64,000 nucleotides of DNA from Paenibacillus thalictri. GTDB lineage: Bacteria > Bacillota > Bacilli > Paenibacillales > NBRC-103111. The notes under the pieces were generated by a model that was not told where the DNA came from, made no database searches, and was given only the letters and a program-made list of their open reading frames with translations. Below are positions 8,683 to 17,157 of the stretch, piece by piece. The stretch's first letter is position 1. Every line of letters begins with the position of its first letter. Where the stretch lies: assembly GCF_004307995.1 (NCBI RefSeq), contig NZ_SIRE01000006.1, positions 310,001 to 374,000 of the forward strand. The letters run 5' to 3'. Both the position numbers and the translations under genes were made by a program.

Positions 8683-10272
8683 ATGCGATTGCAGACCAAG
8701 CTGATTCTCATCATCTGTTCGCTGTTGGCGCTTGTTATTGTCAGCCTAGGGGGCATTTTCTATTATGTGGTCACTTCCGCGCTGGAGGAGCAGATCGGTA
8801 CACGCGCGCTAAAAGTGGCCGAAACGGTGGCCTCCATGCCGGAGATCAGGAAAGCGTTTCACGACGCCGACCCTTCAGCGGCGATTCAGCCGATCGCCGA
8901 AACGGTCCGCGAAAAAATCGACGCCGAATATATCGTTGTCGGCAACAGGGAAGGCATTCGTTATTCCCATCCACTGCCCGACCGCATCGGTAAAGAGATG
9001 GTCGGCGGGGATAACGGCCCCGTGCTTGAAGGAAAATCGATCATCTCCAGCGCCATCGGCTCTTTAGGGCCGTCATTGCGCGGCAAAGCTCCTGTTTTTG
9101 ACGATAACGGCTCGGTCATCGGCATCGTATCCGTCGGCTTTCTGACGGAGGACATCGACAATTTTACCGACAACTATCAAGCGGAGATTGAACTGATCAC
9201 CTTTGCGGTGCTGGCCGTCGGCGTCGGCGGCGCCATTCTGATCGCCCGCAATGTGCGCAAATCCTTGCACGGGCTTGAGCCGCAGGAAATCGGATCGTTA
9301 TACACCGAGAAACAAGCTATTCTCGAATCCATACGCGAAGGGATCATCGCCGTTGACCGCAGCGGTACCGTTACGCAGGCCAATCGCTACGCATTGCAGC
9401 TGTTGGGACTGCCGGAGCATGCGGATATTGCCGGCAAGCCCATCGAAGATGTCATCCCCAATACCCGGATGCACGAAGTCGTGCGCACAGGCAATGCCGA
9501 ATTCGACCGCGAAATGCTTATTGGCGATCATGAAGTGATTGTGAACCGTGTGCCGATGATGAATTGGGACGGTCAGGTAACGGGGGCGGTGTCCAGTTTC
9601 CGCAGCAAATCCGAGCTGTACCGGCTGGCTGAGGAATTGTCGCAAGTGAAGCGGTTTGCCGACGCGTTGCGTGCCCAAACCCATGAATACTCCAACAAGC
9701 TGTATGTGATCTCCGGCCTGATCCAATTGGAATCGTATCAGGAAGCGGTCGATTTAATCTCACGCGAGTCGGACGTACATCAGAATCTGATTCATTTTCT
9801 GATGCGCGAAGTGCCCGATCCGATGATCGGCGGTTTGCTGATCGGCAAATACAATCGCTCCCAGGAGCTGAAAATCGGGCTTGAAATCGATCGCGAAAGC
9901 TCGTTTCGCGACATACCGGAGCATATTGACCGCAACCTGCTGGTTACCATCATCGGCAATTTCATCGATAATGCGCTGGAAGCGAATCTCGCCGTAGCCG
10001 ATAAAACAAACCGCCATGTCAAACTTTTTTTGACTGACCTTGGTGAAGATTTGATTATCGAATGCGAAGATAACGGGATTGGCATTCCCGAAGAAATCGG
10101 CGGCATCGTCTTTGAGAAGGGTTTCTCCACAAAAGAAGGCGAACGGCGCGGCATCGGGCTTTCCCTTGTTCAGCATGCGGCCCGCAAGCTTGGAGGTTAC
10201 ATTACGTTCCAGAAAAATCCCGGCGGCGGAACGATCTTCACCGCGGCGATTCCAAAGAAAAACTCGGTCTGA
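8683..10272 (+). CDS. CitA/DcuS-type sensor histidine kinase
   Basis: Protein of 529 residues. Helix 1 (about 6-30) is followed by a periplasmic-type sCache/PDC sensor domain (about 31-168), helix 2 (about 170-188), a PAS domain (about 205-310) and the kinase. The phospho-acceptor is His334 in ALRAQTHEYSNKL, the H-box of the CitA/DcuS class; the N-box (NFIDNALEA), G1 (EDNGIGI) and G2 (GIGLSLV) follow. This class senses C4-dicarboxylates or citrate directly. It is divergent from tctCBA and directly upstream of its regulator, so it probably senses the Tct substrate. The ribosome site is weak (GAGGGA 15 bp upstream), so the exact start is less sure. Confidence 0.93.
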   Translation: MRLQTKLILIICSLLALVIVSLGGIFYYVVTSALEEQIGTRALKVAETVASMPEIRKAFHDADPSAAIQPIAETVREKIDAEYIVVGNREGIRYSHPLPDRIGKEMVGGDNGPVLEGKSIISSAIGSLGPSLRGKAPVFDDNGSVIGIVSVGFLTEDIDNFTDNYQAEIELITFAVLAVGVGGAILIARNVRKSLHGLEPQEIGSLYTEKQAILESIREGIIAVDRSGTVTQANRYALQLLGLPEHADIAGKPIEDVIPNTRMHEVVRTGNAEFDREMLIGDHEVIVNRVPMMNWDGQVTGAVSSFRSKSELYRLAEELSQVKRFADALRAQTHEYSNKLYVISGLIQLESYQEAVDLISRESDVHQNLIHFLMREVPDPMIGGLLIGKYNRSQELKIGLEIDRESSFRDIPEHIDRNLLVTIIGNFIDNALEANLAVADKTNRHVKLFLTDLGEDLIIECEDNGIGIPEEIGGIVFEKGFSTKEGERRGIGLSLVQHAARKLGGYITFQKNPGGGTIFTAAIPKKNSV

Positions 10273-10286
10273 TAGGAGGTATTAGA

Positions 10287-11003
10287 GTGAACGCGGTTCA
10301 GCACACGGAGACAATTGAAGTGTTCATCGTGGAAGACGACCCGAAAATCGCCGAAATCAACCGGCGTTTTGTGGAGAAAGTCGATGGATTTAAAGTAGTC
10401 GGCATCGCCACCGATGAAAGCCAAGCGAAGGAACAGCTGGAGCTGCTCGAACCGGATCTTGTGCTGCTCGACGTCTACTTTCCGGACACTAGCGGTTTGG
10501 AGCTGCTGCAATATATCCGCCGTCAATACCGTAAAATCGATGTCATCATGATTACGGCGGCCAAAGAAATCGATGTCGTGCGGGCTGCCGTGAGAGGCGG
10601 GGCGTTTGATTATATTATCAAACCGCTTGTTTTCAACCGTCTGCAGGAAACGCTGCTGCGTTACGTCGATTTTCATCGCGAGCTTCATCGGTTGGAACGG
10701 GAAAGCGGCCATATCAGTCAAGATGACATCGACCGCCTTCTTTCGGGAAGCGAAAAAAAGGAATCATTTTCCACTAATTACCTACCAAAGGGCATCGATA
10801 AATTAACGCTCGACAAAGTCGTGCAAGCTATCTCCACAACCCCGGCCGGAATGACCGCCGAACAGGCAGCCAAGCTGATCGGGGTAAGCCGTTCGACAGG
10901 GCGCCGCTATTTGGAGCACTTAGTCAGCCTCGGCAGCGTGTTTGCGGACTTGTCTTACGGGGTTGTCGGGCGGCCTGAGCGGGTGTACCGTTACCGGAAA
11001 TAA
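10287..11003 (+). CDS. CitB/DctR-type response regulator
   Basis: Protein of 238 residues: receiver domain (about 10-130) with acidic pocket ED/D, phospho-acceptor Asp62 (LLDVYFPD) and switch lysine in the IIKPL motif; then a linker and a C-terminal helix-turn-helix (about 180-235, MTAEQAAKLIGVSRSTGRRYLE) of the CitT/DctR group. It is the partner of the CitA-like kinase 14 bp upstream. The start is a GTG at 10287 behind ATAGGAGG. It should activate tctCBA on phosphorylation; the operator is not evident. Confidence 0.94.
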   Translation: MNAVQHTETIEVFIVEDDPKIAEINRRFVEKVDGFKVVGIATDESQAKEQLELLEPDLVLLDVYFPDTSGLELLQYIRRQYRKIDVIMITAAKEIDVVRAAVRGGAFDYIIKPLVFNRLQETLLRYVDFHRELHRLERESGHISQDDIDRLLSGSEKKESFSTNYLPKGIDKLTLDKVVQAISTTPAGMTAEQAAKLIGVSRSTGRRYLEHLVSLGSVFADLSYGVVGRPERVYRYRK

Positions 11004-11048
11004 AACTGTAAATATGAGATTTCCAAATTTTTCTGCAAATCGAACATG

Positions 11049-11077
11049 TTGACGTCAAGCCGGCTTAATATTAAACT
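11049..11077 (+). promoter_or_regulatory. Possible sigma-A promoter of the TrpXYZ-like operon
   Basis: TTGACG (11049-11054), 17-bp spacer, TAAACT (11072-11077). The -35 is 5/6 and the -10 is 4/6 of consensus. It lies about 115 bp upstream of the first gene, leaving a structured leader. Confidence 0.4.
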
Positions 11078-11113
11078 ATGGTTAATTCATTTTGGCGCTG
11101 CCTTCCGTATGCC

Positions 11114-11148
11114 CTCCGGCTTTAACACTTTTACTGTTTAAAGCGGAG
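11114..11148 (+). promoter_or_regulatory. Leader hairpin before the TrpX-like gene
   Basis: CTCC-g-GCTTTAA / TTAAAGC-GGAG forms an 11-bp stem with one bulge and a 12-nt loop in the untranslated leader, 45 bp before the start codon. No U-run follows, so it is not a simple terminator. No T-box motif was seen in the leader. Confidence 0.4.
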
Positions 11149-11193
11149 ACATGCCGGCGCGGCAAAACCTAACATCTGAGAGGGGTCATCATC

Positions 11194-12243
11194 TTGAAAC
11201 GGAAAGCAATTACATCGTTTGTATTGGCGGCAATTCTGCTTACCGCTGTCGGCTGCGGACAAAAAAACAGCGCTGACAGCACGGATAAGCAAGGCGCAGA
11301 CGCATCACAGCCCGCAAAAACGGAACAAAAAATGTACAAAATCGGGATCTCGCAGATCGTTGAGCACCCATCGCTGGACGCAACCCGCCAAGGATTCATC
11401 GCCGCTCTGAAAGACGCGGGGATCACGGAAGGCACAAATCTGAAAATCGACTACAACAACGCCCAAGGCGATCAAACGAACAACTTATCGATTGCCCAGA
11501 AGTTCGCATCTTCGGATAACGATTTGATTTATGCGATCGCTACCCCATCGGCTCAAGCGGTTGTGCAGCAAGTGAAAAAAACGCCCGTTTTGTTCGCAGC
11601 TGTAACCGACCCGCTCTCCGCCAAAGTCGTAAGCAATTTGGACAAGCCCGGCGGCAATGTGTCCGGCGCTTCCGATACGAACCCTGAAGCGATCACCAAG
11701 CTGATGGATTTTATATCCAGTAATTTCCCAAAAGTGAAAAATGTCGGGCTTGTGATCAACGAAGGCGAACCGAATGCCGTCGTGATGGGCAAAATTGCCG
11801 AAGATGCGCTCGCTAAGCACGGGATCAAGCTGATTAAAGCTCCGGTAACTAACACCTCGGAAGTTAAGCAGGCCGGACAATCGTTGATCGGCCGTGTCGA
11901 TGCATTGTACATCACGCTAGACAACACCGTCGTCAGCGGCGTGGATACTTTGCTGCAAATTGCAAAAGATAAGCATATTCCTTTCTTTTCAAGCGACCGG
12001 GATACCGTTGAAAAAGGCGCATTTGCCACTTTCGGGTTCAAATATTACGATCACGGCTATCAAGTCGGTCAAATGGCTGTAGATATTTTGAAAAACGGCA
12101 AAAAACCTGCGGATATGAAAGTGACCGTTCCCGACAAGCTGGATCTCATTCTTAATATGAAGGCCGCTAAAGATCAAGGCATTGAAGTGACGGAAGCGAT
12201 GAAAGCAATCGTCAAAGATAAAGAAAAGAACATCATCCAGTAA
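11194..12243 (+). CDS. ABC transporter substrate-binding lipoprotein, TrpX type
   Basis: Protein of 349 residues with a lipoprotein signal ending in the lipobox AVGC and a Ser/Asp/Gln-rich linker. The mature domain (about 45-335) has the two Rossmann-like lobes of the ABC_sub_bind family: YKIGISQIVEHPSLDATRQGF at the front, NNAQGDQTNNLSIAQKFA and VLFAAVTDPLSAKVV. Members serve importers for aromatic amino acids (TrpX in streptococci) and other small molecules, so the substrate is open. TTG start at 11194, after GAGAGGGG. It is followed by a strong terminator-like hairpin and then its permease and ATPase. Confidence 0.9.
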   Translation: MKRKAITSFVLAAILLTAVGCGQKNSADSTDKQGADASQPAKTEQKMYKIGISQIVEHPSLDATRQGFIAALKDAGITEGTNLKIDYNNAQGDQTNNLSIAQKFASSDNDLIYAIATPSAQAVVQQVKKTPVLFAAVTDPLSAKVVSNLDKPGGNVSGASDTNPEAITKLMDFISSNFPKVKNVGLVINEGEPNAVVMGKIAEDALAKHGIKLIKAPVTNTSEVKQAGQSLIGRVDALYITLDNTVVSGVDTLLQIAKDKHIPFFSSDRDTVEKGAFATFGFKYYDHGYQVGQMAVDILKNGKKPADMKVTVPDKLDLILNMKAAKDQGIEVTEAMKAIVKDKEKNIIQ

Positions 12244-12288
12244 CCTTCTCGGTGCTGAAAAGCCGGCTTTTGGAACACTTACTTTAAA

Positions 12289-12320
12289 GAGTGAACGCCA
12301 CTTTCGTTCACTCTTTTTTT
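12289..12320 (+). terminator. Intercistronic terminator/attenuator between binding protein and permease
   Basis: GAGTGAACG (12289-12297) pairs perfectly with CGTTCACTC (12305-12313), followed by seven T. It lies between the binding-protein gene and the permease of the same transporter, which would lower permease and ATPase expression relative to the binding protein. Confidence 0.9.
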
Positions 12321-12336
12321 CTGAGGAGGACCTATT

Positions 12337-13251
12337 ATGCTTGATTCATTATACGGCGCTGTTGAGCTGGGCTTGTTGTATGCCCTAATGGCGTTAGGCG
12401 TTTATATTACGTTCCGGATTCTCGATTTTCCCGATCTGACGGTGGACGGCAGCTTTACAACCGGCGGCGCCATCTCCGCGATTTTGATCTCAAACGGCTA
12501 TTCTCCGCTGCTTGCCTGCCTCTGCTCTTTTCTCGGCGGTCTCGCTGCGGGAGCGTGCACCGGACTGCTGCATACAAAAGGCCGGATTAACGGCTTGTTA
12601 TCCGGCATCTTGATGATGATCGCGCTTTATTCGATCAATATGCGGATCATGGGCAAACCGAACATTTCACTGCTTGGCACGGACACCGTTTTTTCTACCG
12701 TTCCGCCGTTTGCCCTTATGTTTGTTGTTGTGATTGTCGTTAAGCTGCTGCTTGACGCGTTTTTTCATACCGAGCTGGGGCTTGCTCTGCGGGCTACGGG
12801 CGATAACGCGCGAATGATCCGCAGCCTTGGCGCCAACACGGACACAACAACGATTCTCGGCGTCAGCTTGTCCAACGGGCTTGTTGCTTTATCCGGCGGG
12901 CTTATCGCCCAGCAGTCCGGCTTTGCCGATATTTCCATGGGCATCGGAATGATTGTGATCGGCCTCGCCTCGGTCATCATCGGCGAAGCGATATTCGGGG
13001 CAAGGACCGTATTTTGGGCCACATTAGCCGCCGTTCTGGGTTCCATCGTATACCGTATCGTTGTTGCTTTGGCGCTGCAAGTGGAATGGCTGAAAACCTC
13101 GGACTTAAAATTGATTACCGCCGTCATCGTCATCATCGCTTTGGTGCTGCCGTCGTTGAGGCGCAATTGGAAACAAAAAGCGCAGGCCAAGAAACGTTCC
13201 GCCGAGCTGATCGGCCTCATCAAGCAACCAAAAACCGGAGGTGAGCGCTGA
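12337..13251 (+). CDS. ABC transporter permease, TrpY type
   Basis: Protein of 304 residues of the branched-chain-amino-acid-type permease superfamily, with about eight or nine hydrophobic helices. The segment ILDFPDLTVDGSFTTGGA near residues 30-47 and ALRATGDNARMIRSLGANTDTTTILG (about 152-177) are hallmarks of the TrpY/YtlD-like group. It forms the membrane channel for the TrpX-like binding protein. ATG at 12337 behind GAGGAGG. Its end overlaps the ATPase start by one base, so the two are translationally coupled. Confidence 0.92.
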   Translation: MLDSLYGAVELGLLYALMALGVYITFRILDFPDLTVDGSFTTGGAISAILISNGYSPLLACLCSFLGGLAAGACTGLLHTKGRINGLLSGILMMIALYSINMRIMGKPNISLLGTDTVFSTVPPFALMFVVVIVVKLLLDAFFHTELGLALRATGDNARMIRSLGANTDTTTILGVSLSNGLVALSGGLIAQQSGFADISMGIGMIVIGLASVIIGEAIFGARTVFWATLAAVLGSIVYRIVVALALQVEWLKTSDLKLITAVIVIIALVLPSLRRNWKQKAQAKKRSAELIGLIKQPKTGGER

Positions 13252-14045
13252 TGCTGGAGTTATCCAAAGTATCCAAGCTGTTTAATCCCGGTACCTCGGA
13301 TGAGAAAATCGCTTTGGTGAACATCGATCTGAAGCTGAATCCCGGGGACTTTATTACCGTGATCGGCAGCAACGGCGCCGGCAAATCGACGCTGATGAAC
13401 ATCATCTCCGGGGTTATGACACCGGATGCCGGCGAAGTGAAAATTGACGGGCAGCCGATTCAACATCTGTCCGAACATACGCGAAGCCGCTGGGTCGGAC
13501 GGGTATTTCAAGACCCGATGGCCGGCACCGCTCCCCGCATGACAATCGAGGAAAACTTGGCGATGGCGTTCTCCCGCGGCAAACGGCGCGGCTTAGGGTT
13601 CGGAGTGACAGTGGGCAAACGTTCCTTTTTTCATCAACAGCTGCAGCGGCTGGGCATCGGCCTGGAGAATAGGTTGCGGGCCAAGGTCGGCTTTCTGTCC
13701 GGGGGTGAACGGCAAGCTTTGAGCTTGCTTATGGCTACGTTTACGAAACCGCAAATCTTGCTGCTCGATGAGCATACGGCAGCGCTTGACCCTGCCCGGG
13801 CGGAGCTGATTACCCGGCTTACCGAGGAAATTGTTCGCGAGATGAAGCTAACTACCTTGATGGTGACGCATAACATGGAACAAGCGATCCGGCTGGGCAA
13901 CCGCCTGATTATGATGGATAAAGGCCGTATCATTCTAGACGTCAATGAAGAACGTAAACAAGACCTGACGATTGCCGAGCTGCTTGGCGAATTCGAAAAA
14001 ATCAGCGGCGGCAAATTGGCCGACGACCGCGTTGTGCTTGGATAA
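13251..14045 (+). CDS. ABC transporter ATP-binding protein, TrpZ type
   Basis: Protein of 264 residues, one ABC domain. Walker A is GSNGAGKST (about 39-47), the signature is LSGGERQAL and Walker B reads ILLLDEHTAALDP; the His after the catalytic Glu is characteristic of the TrpZ-like ATPases. The H-loop is VTHNM. It energises the importer with the preceding permease, overlapping it by one base with GGAGGTGAG as ribosome site. Last gene of the three-gene unit. Confidence 0.94.
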   Translation: MLELSKVSKLFNPGTSDEKIALVNIDLKLNPGDFITVIGSNGAGKSTLMNIISGVMTPDAGEVKIDGQPIQHLSEHTRSRWVGRVFQDPMAGTAPRMTIEENLAMAFSRGKRRGLGFGVTVGKRSFFHQQLQRLGIGLENRLRAKVGFLSGGERQALSLLMATFTKPQILLLDEHTAALDPARAELITRLTEEIVREMKLTTLMVTHNMEQAIRLGNRLIMMDKGRIILDVNEERKQDLTIAELLGEFEKISGGKLADDRVVLG

Positions 14046-14059
14046 ACCCGCATAAACAA

Positions 14060-14162
14060 AGGGCTGCCCATAGCTTGATCTGCTCCCCTTACGGTAGACA
14101 GGTGATTATAAAAACCTGTTACTGTTTGGTTGAGCATATTAGCTAATGGTCAGCCCTGTTTT
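14060..14162 (+). terminator. Terminator region with a 16-bp stem split by a 65-nt insert-like loop
   Basis: AGGGCTGCCCATAGCT (14060-14075) pairs with AGCTAATGGTCAGCCCT (14141-14157), followed by GTTTTG. The long interval begins TGATCTGCTCCCC and contains ACAGGT/ACCTGT as a second hairpin; its start resembles IS3-family (IS150-group) terminal repeats, so it may be a remnant. It ends the ABC operon. Confidence 0.55.
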
Positions 14163-14242
14163 GCTATAATATGATCTTGTTTGCTAACCGCCGAGCCGCC
14201 GCACCACTACCGCCGGCCAAACTCAGCCCCGCTTCAGCCGGC

Positions 14243-14695
14243 TTATTCCTGGTCGAAGCAGCCCGGGAACATCCCGGTTGAAATCGCAATCCGGTTCCAG
14301 TTGTTGATCGTGTTGATCGCCATAATCAGCGTGGCATATTCGGATTCGTCATAATGGCTGCGCACTTTATCGTACAGAGCGTCGGTAACGCCGCCTTGCG
14401 AAATCAGCGTCACCGCTTCGGTCAACTCCAGCGCCGCTTTTTCCTTGTCGGTGAAAAATGTCGTTTCTCTCCAAACGGATATCAGATTGATTCTCCGTTC
14501 CGATTCCCCCATTTTCCGCAGATCGGTCGTATGCATATCCAAGCAAAAAGCGCAACCGTTGATTTGTGAAGCGCGAATTTTAATCAGCTCGTATAAAACC
14601 GGATCCAATCCGCTGCTTTTGATAAATTGTTCAAGCTTTAGCATTGTGCGGTATACTTCGGGATTCGCTTTCTGATGATTGATTCTTACTTTCAT
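14243..14695 (-). CDS. Carboxymuconolactone decarboxylase (AhpD-like) family protein
   Basis: Protein of 150 residues, mostly helical, with the redox motif CAFCLDMHTTDLRKMG (a CxxC pair followed by His), the active-site signature of AhpD/CMD peroxidase-type proteins. The ATG at 14695 is chosen because AGGAGG lies just before it; a longer frame from a GTG at 14728 would place that ribosome site inside the coding region. It directly follows an ECF41 sigma factor gene. CMD-family genes are among the known typical targets and neighbours of ECF41 factors, so the pair fits an oxidative-stress-type module. Electron partner and substrate are unknown. Confidence 0.92.
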   Translation of the reverse strand: MKVRINHQKANPEVYRTMLKLEQFIKSSGLDPVLYELIKIRASQINGCAFCLDMHTTDLRKMGESERRINLISVWRETTFFTDKEKAALELTEAVTLISQGGVTDALYDKVRSHYDESEYATLIMAINTINNWNRIAISTGMFPGCFDQE

Positions 14696-14727
14696 ATGGA
14701 TCTCTCCTCCTGAAAATTTATCTTTCA

Positions 14728-15624
14728 CTAATCAAGACAATCGAGTGCCCCGATTTGTGACGTGAACTTGATTAATTTTTCAGGATTCAAAATGATATAT
14801 ACATCGGAAATATGATGCTCGCTGTTAAATGCAAACAACATCAGCTTAACCGGCTCGCCATCGCGCAGGAGGAGCAGCCCCATTTGTCCGTTCACGACAA
14901 GTTTATGCAGCGTGCCTTGAAGCGCTCCTTTGCCTTCGATGCCTTGGAAGAAAGCAGCGATCCGCTCGCTGCCCAAGATAGGCCGGAACGCAGCGCGCAC
15001 TTTGCCCCCGCCATCGGATACCAGCGTTGCGTCTTCGGCCAGCAATTTGACGAATGCGTCAAACCGGCCGGTCTTCACCGCCGACATAAACGTATCCGCA
15101 AGCTGCGATGACACGGTTGACTCCGGAAGCGTGTCCGATTCGCCCATAGGCAGCTTCCGTTTAGCCCGGCTGAATAATTGGCGGCAGCTTGTTTCCGTTT
15201 TATCTAAAATATCGGCGATATCCGCATATTCATACGACAGCGCTTCCCGCAGCACAAACACGGCGCGTTCCGGCGGTGTCAGCTTTTCCAGCATGACAAG
15301 AAATGCATAAGATACGGACTCGTGACGGATCGCCGAGTTTGCCGGATCTGCGTCAGCGCCGTCGTACAACGGTTCCGGCAGCCATGGGCCGATATATTCC
15401 GTTCTTTTTTTCGCCGATGAATGCAATACATTAATGCAGCGGTTCGTCACCGCTTTCATGAGGTACGCTCTCCAGCTTTCCACCGCTTGGGAATCCGGTT
15501 TGGCGGGCAACCCGGCAAATACATCCTGGACAATATCCTCCGCATCGCTGGCCGAACCAAGCATGCGATACGCGACGGCAAACAGCGGCTTCCGGTAATC
15601 CCGGTACAAAGACTCCAATTCCAA
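14728..15624 (-). CDS. ECF41-family RNA polymerase sigma factor with SnoaL-like C-terminal domain
   Basis: Protein of 298 residues. Sigma-2 (about 1-70, with AYRMLGSASDAEDIVQDVF) and sigma-4 (about 105-158) precede a SnoaL-like domain (about 172-290). Three motifs reported for group ECF41 are present: WLPEP (81-85) in the linker, DGGGK (204-208), and NPEKL (280-284) for the usual NPDKL. In ECF41 the C-terminal domain replaces an anti-sigma factor and tunes activity. The start is a TTG at 15624, eight bases after AGGGGG. The CMD-family gene starts 32 bp after its stop. No TGTCACA-type ECF41 promoter was found just upstream. Confidence 0.95.
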   Translation of the reverse strand: MELESLYRDYRKPLFAVAYRMLGSASDAEDIVQDVFAGLPAKPDSQAVESWRAYLMKAVTNRCINVLHSSAKKRTEYIGPWLPEPLYDGADADPANSAIRHESVSYAFLVMLEKLTPPERAVFVLREALSYEYADIADILDKTETSCRQLFSRAKRKLPMGESDTLPESTVSSQLADTFMSAVKTGRFDAFVKLLAEDATLVSDGGGKVRAAFRPILGSERIAAFFQGIEGKGALQGTLHKLVVNGQMGLLLLRDGEPVKLMLFAFNSEHHISDVYIILNPEKLIKFTSQIGALDCLD

Positions 15625-15668
15625 TGCATGTTCCCCCTAACCCTATACAAACGGCCGCAATTTGATTG

Positions 15669-15677
15669 ATTATAACA
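15669..15677 (-). promoter_or_regulatory. Extended -10 promoter element of the sigma factor gene
   Basis: On the minus strand TGTTATAAT, a perfect extended -10, lies 45 bp upstream of the TTG start and overlaps the first copy of the repeat at 15674-15707. No good -35 is seen, which is tolerable with an extended -10. Confidence 0.4.
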
Positions 15678-15824
15678 AAAACTTCTGATCGAAGCCATTT
15701 CGATGAAGTACATTCGTGTCTTAGCGGAAGTTTTTGTTGCAATCTCAGAATTCTTGAGCTCCGCTCAAAACTTATAAATTCTGAGATTTAAACAAAAACT
15801 TCTGATCGAAGCCATTTCGGTGAA
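15674..15824. repeat. Composite direct/inverted repeat element
   Basis: A 34-bp direct repeat (15674-15707 and 15791-15824, one mismatch) flanks a 26-bp inverted repeat (15727-15752 against 15777-15802, two central mismatches) that shares its outer 12 bp with the direct repeat. The loop holds a smaller hairpin TTGAGC/GCTCAA (15754-15759, 15763-15768). It fills the region between the divergent sigma factor and aminopeptidase genes. Its structure suggests a decayed or nested palindromic repeat. Confidence 0.8.
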
Positions 15825-15856
15825 ATAACAAATTAGGATTCTTTGGAAAAGTTGAA

Positions 15857-15862
15857 TATAAT
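15857..15862 (+). promoter_or_regulatory. Likely -10 box of the aminopeptidase gene
   Basis: Perfect TATAAT 32 bp upstream of the start; no convincing -35 is present 17 bp further up. Confidence 0.35.
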
Positions 15863-15894
15863 AGAAGAGAATAAACGACAAAGGGTGATTGCTT

Positions 15895-17010
15895 ATGTTA
15901 GATCCACGACTTGAACGTCTGGCCGATGTATTGGTGAATTACTCAACGAGGGTGCAGCCGGGCGAAAACGTGCTTATCGAAGCATTTGGCATCGATAATG
16001 CGTTAGTTCGCGCCATCGTGCAAAAAGTACATAACGCCGGTGGACGGCCTTACGTCAACCTGCGGGACCATCAGGTGACCCGCGAGCTGCTGATGAACTC
16101 CACCGAAGAGCAAATCAAAACATGGGCCGAGTTTGACGCGGTCCAAATGACGAACATGCAGGCGTATATCGGCGTGCGCGGCGGCAATAACATATACGAG
16201 CTGTCCGATGTGCCGGACGAGAAGCAGCGGATGTACAATACGATGTACAATCATAAGGTGCACTCTTCCATCCGCGTCAAAAAGACCAAATGGGTCGTGC
16301 TGCGTTACCCTAGCCCTTCGATGTCCCAGCTTGCGTCCATGAGCACGGACGCATTTGAGAAACTATATTTTGACGTCTGCACAATGGACTATTCGAAAAT
16401 GAGCAGCGCCATGGATGCGCTGGTCGAATTGATGAATAAAACCGATAAAGTGCGCTTGATTGCGCCGGGAACGGATCTCAGCTTTTCGATCAAAGACATT
16501 CCCGCCATCAAATGCGCCGGCGAAATGAATTTGCCGGACGGGGAAGTATACACCGCCCCTGTGCGCGACAGCGTTAACGGCGTGATCTCCTACAATACGC
16601 CAAGCCCTTATAACGGATTTGTATTCGAAAATGTGATGTTGCGTTTTGAACAGGGCAAAATCATTGAAGCGACCTCCAACGACACGGAACGCATTAACAA
16701 AATTTTCGACACCGACGAAGGCGCGAGACATATCGGCGAATTCGCCATCGGGGTTAATCCTTTTATCCGCGAACCGATGAAGGATATTTTGTTCGACGAG
16801 AAAATCGACGGCTCCATTCACTTCACGCCGGGCCAAGCCTACGACGAAGCGTACAACGGCAACGTCTCCGGCATTCACTGGGATATGGTGCTCATTCAGC
16901 GTCCGGAATACGGCGGCGGCGAAATTTATTTTGACGACCGGCTGATCCGCAAGGACGGGCGGTTTGTCATACCCGAGCTGGAAGCGCTGAATCCGGAAAA
17001 TCTGAAGTAG
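15895..17010 (+). CDS. M29-family metallo-aminopeptidase (AmpS/PepS type)
   Basis: Protein of 371 residues, close to the 370-410 of the family. These cytosolic dimeric enzymes remove N-terminal residues using two divalent metals. The metal and catalytic residues of the family can be placed: Glu in GEVYTAP, Glu in IGEFAIGVNP, His in SIHFTPGQAY with the following Tyr, and His/Asp in GIHWDMVLI. The ATG at 15895 is preferred because AAAGGGTGA ends six bases before it; an upstream TTG at 15889 abuts the ribosome site. A bidirectional terminator follows. Confidence 0.95.
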   Translation: MLDPRLERLADVLVNYSTRVQPGENVLIEAFGIDNALVRAIVQKVHNAGGRPYVNLRDHQVTRELLMNSTEEQIKTWAEFDAVQMTNMQAYIGVRGGNNIYELSDVPDEKQRMYNTMYNHKVHSSIRVKKTKWVVLRYPSPSMSQLASMSTDAFEKLYFDVCTMDYSKMSSAMDALVELMNKTDKVRLIAPGTDLSFSIKDIPAIKCAGEMNLPDGEVYTAPVRDSVNGVISYNTPSPYNGFVFENVMLRFEQGKIIEATSNDTERINKIFDTDEGARHIGEFAIGVNPFIREPMKDILFDEKIDGSIHFTPGQAYDEAYNGNVSGIHWDMVLIQRPEYGGGEIYFDDRLIRKDGRFVIPELEALNPENLK

Positions 17011-17041
17011 CTGCCGGGAAAGAACTATCCTCACCTTGTAT

Positions 17042-17118
17042 AAAAAAGCCTCGACTTGCGGTTCAACAAATCGCTGCCATAAAGGCACGACTTGGGTCTG
17101 CAAGCGAGGCTGTTTTTT
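17042..17118. terminator. Bidirectional terminator between aminopeptidase and arsB
   Basis: AGCCTCG-a-CTTGC (17047-17059) pairs with GCAAG-CGAGGCT (17100-17111); T6 follows on the plus strand and A6 (17042-17047) precedes, giving a T-run on the minus strand. It serves two convergent genes. The loop of 40 nt is long. Confidence 0.75.
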
Positions 17119-17157
17119 CATTTATGCGGCGTGCTGCGGATAAGCTTTGGAATGCTA

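Noticed and set aside
14696..14728. N-terminal extension of the CMD-family gene to a GTG at 14728
   Set aside because: The AGGAGG ribosome site lies inside this extension and suits the ATG at 14695.
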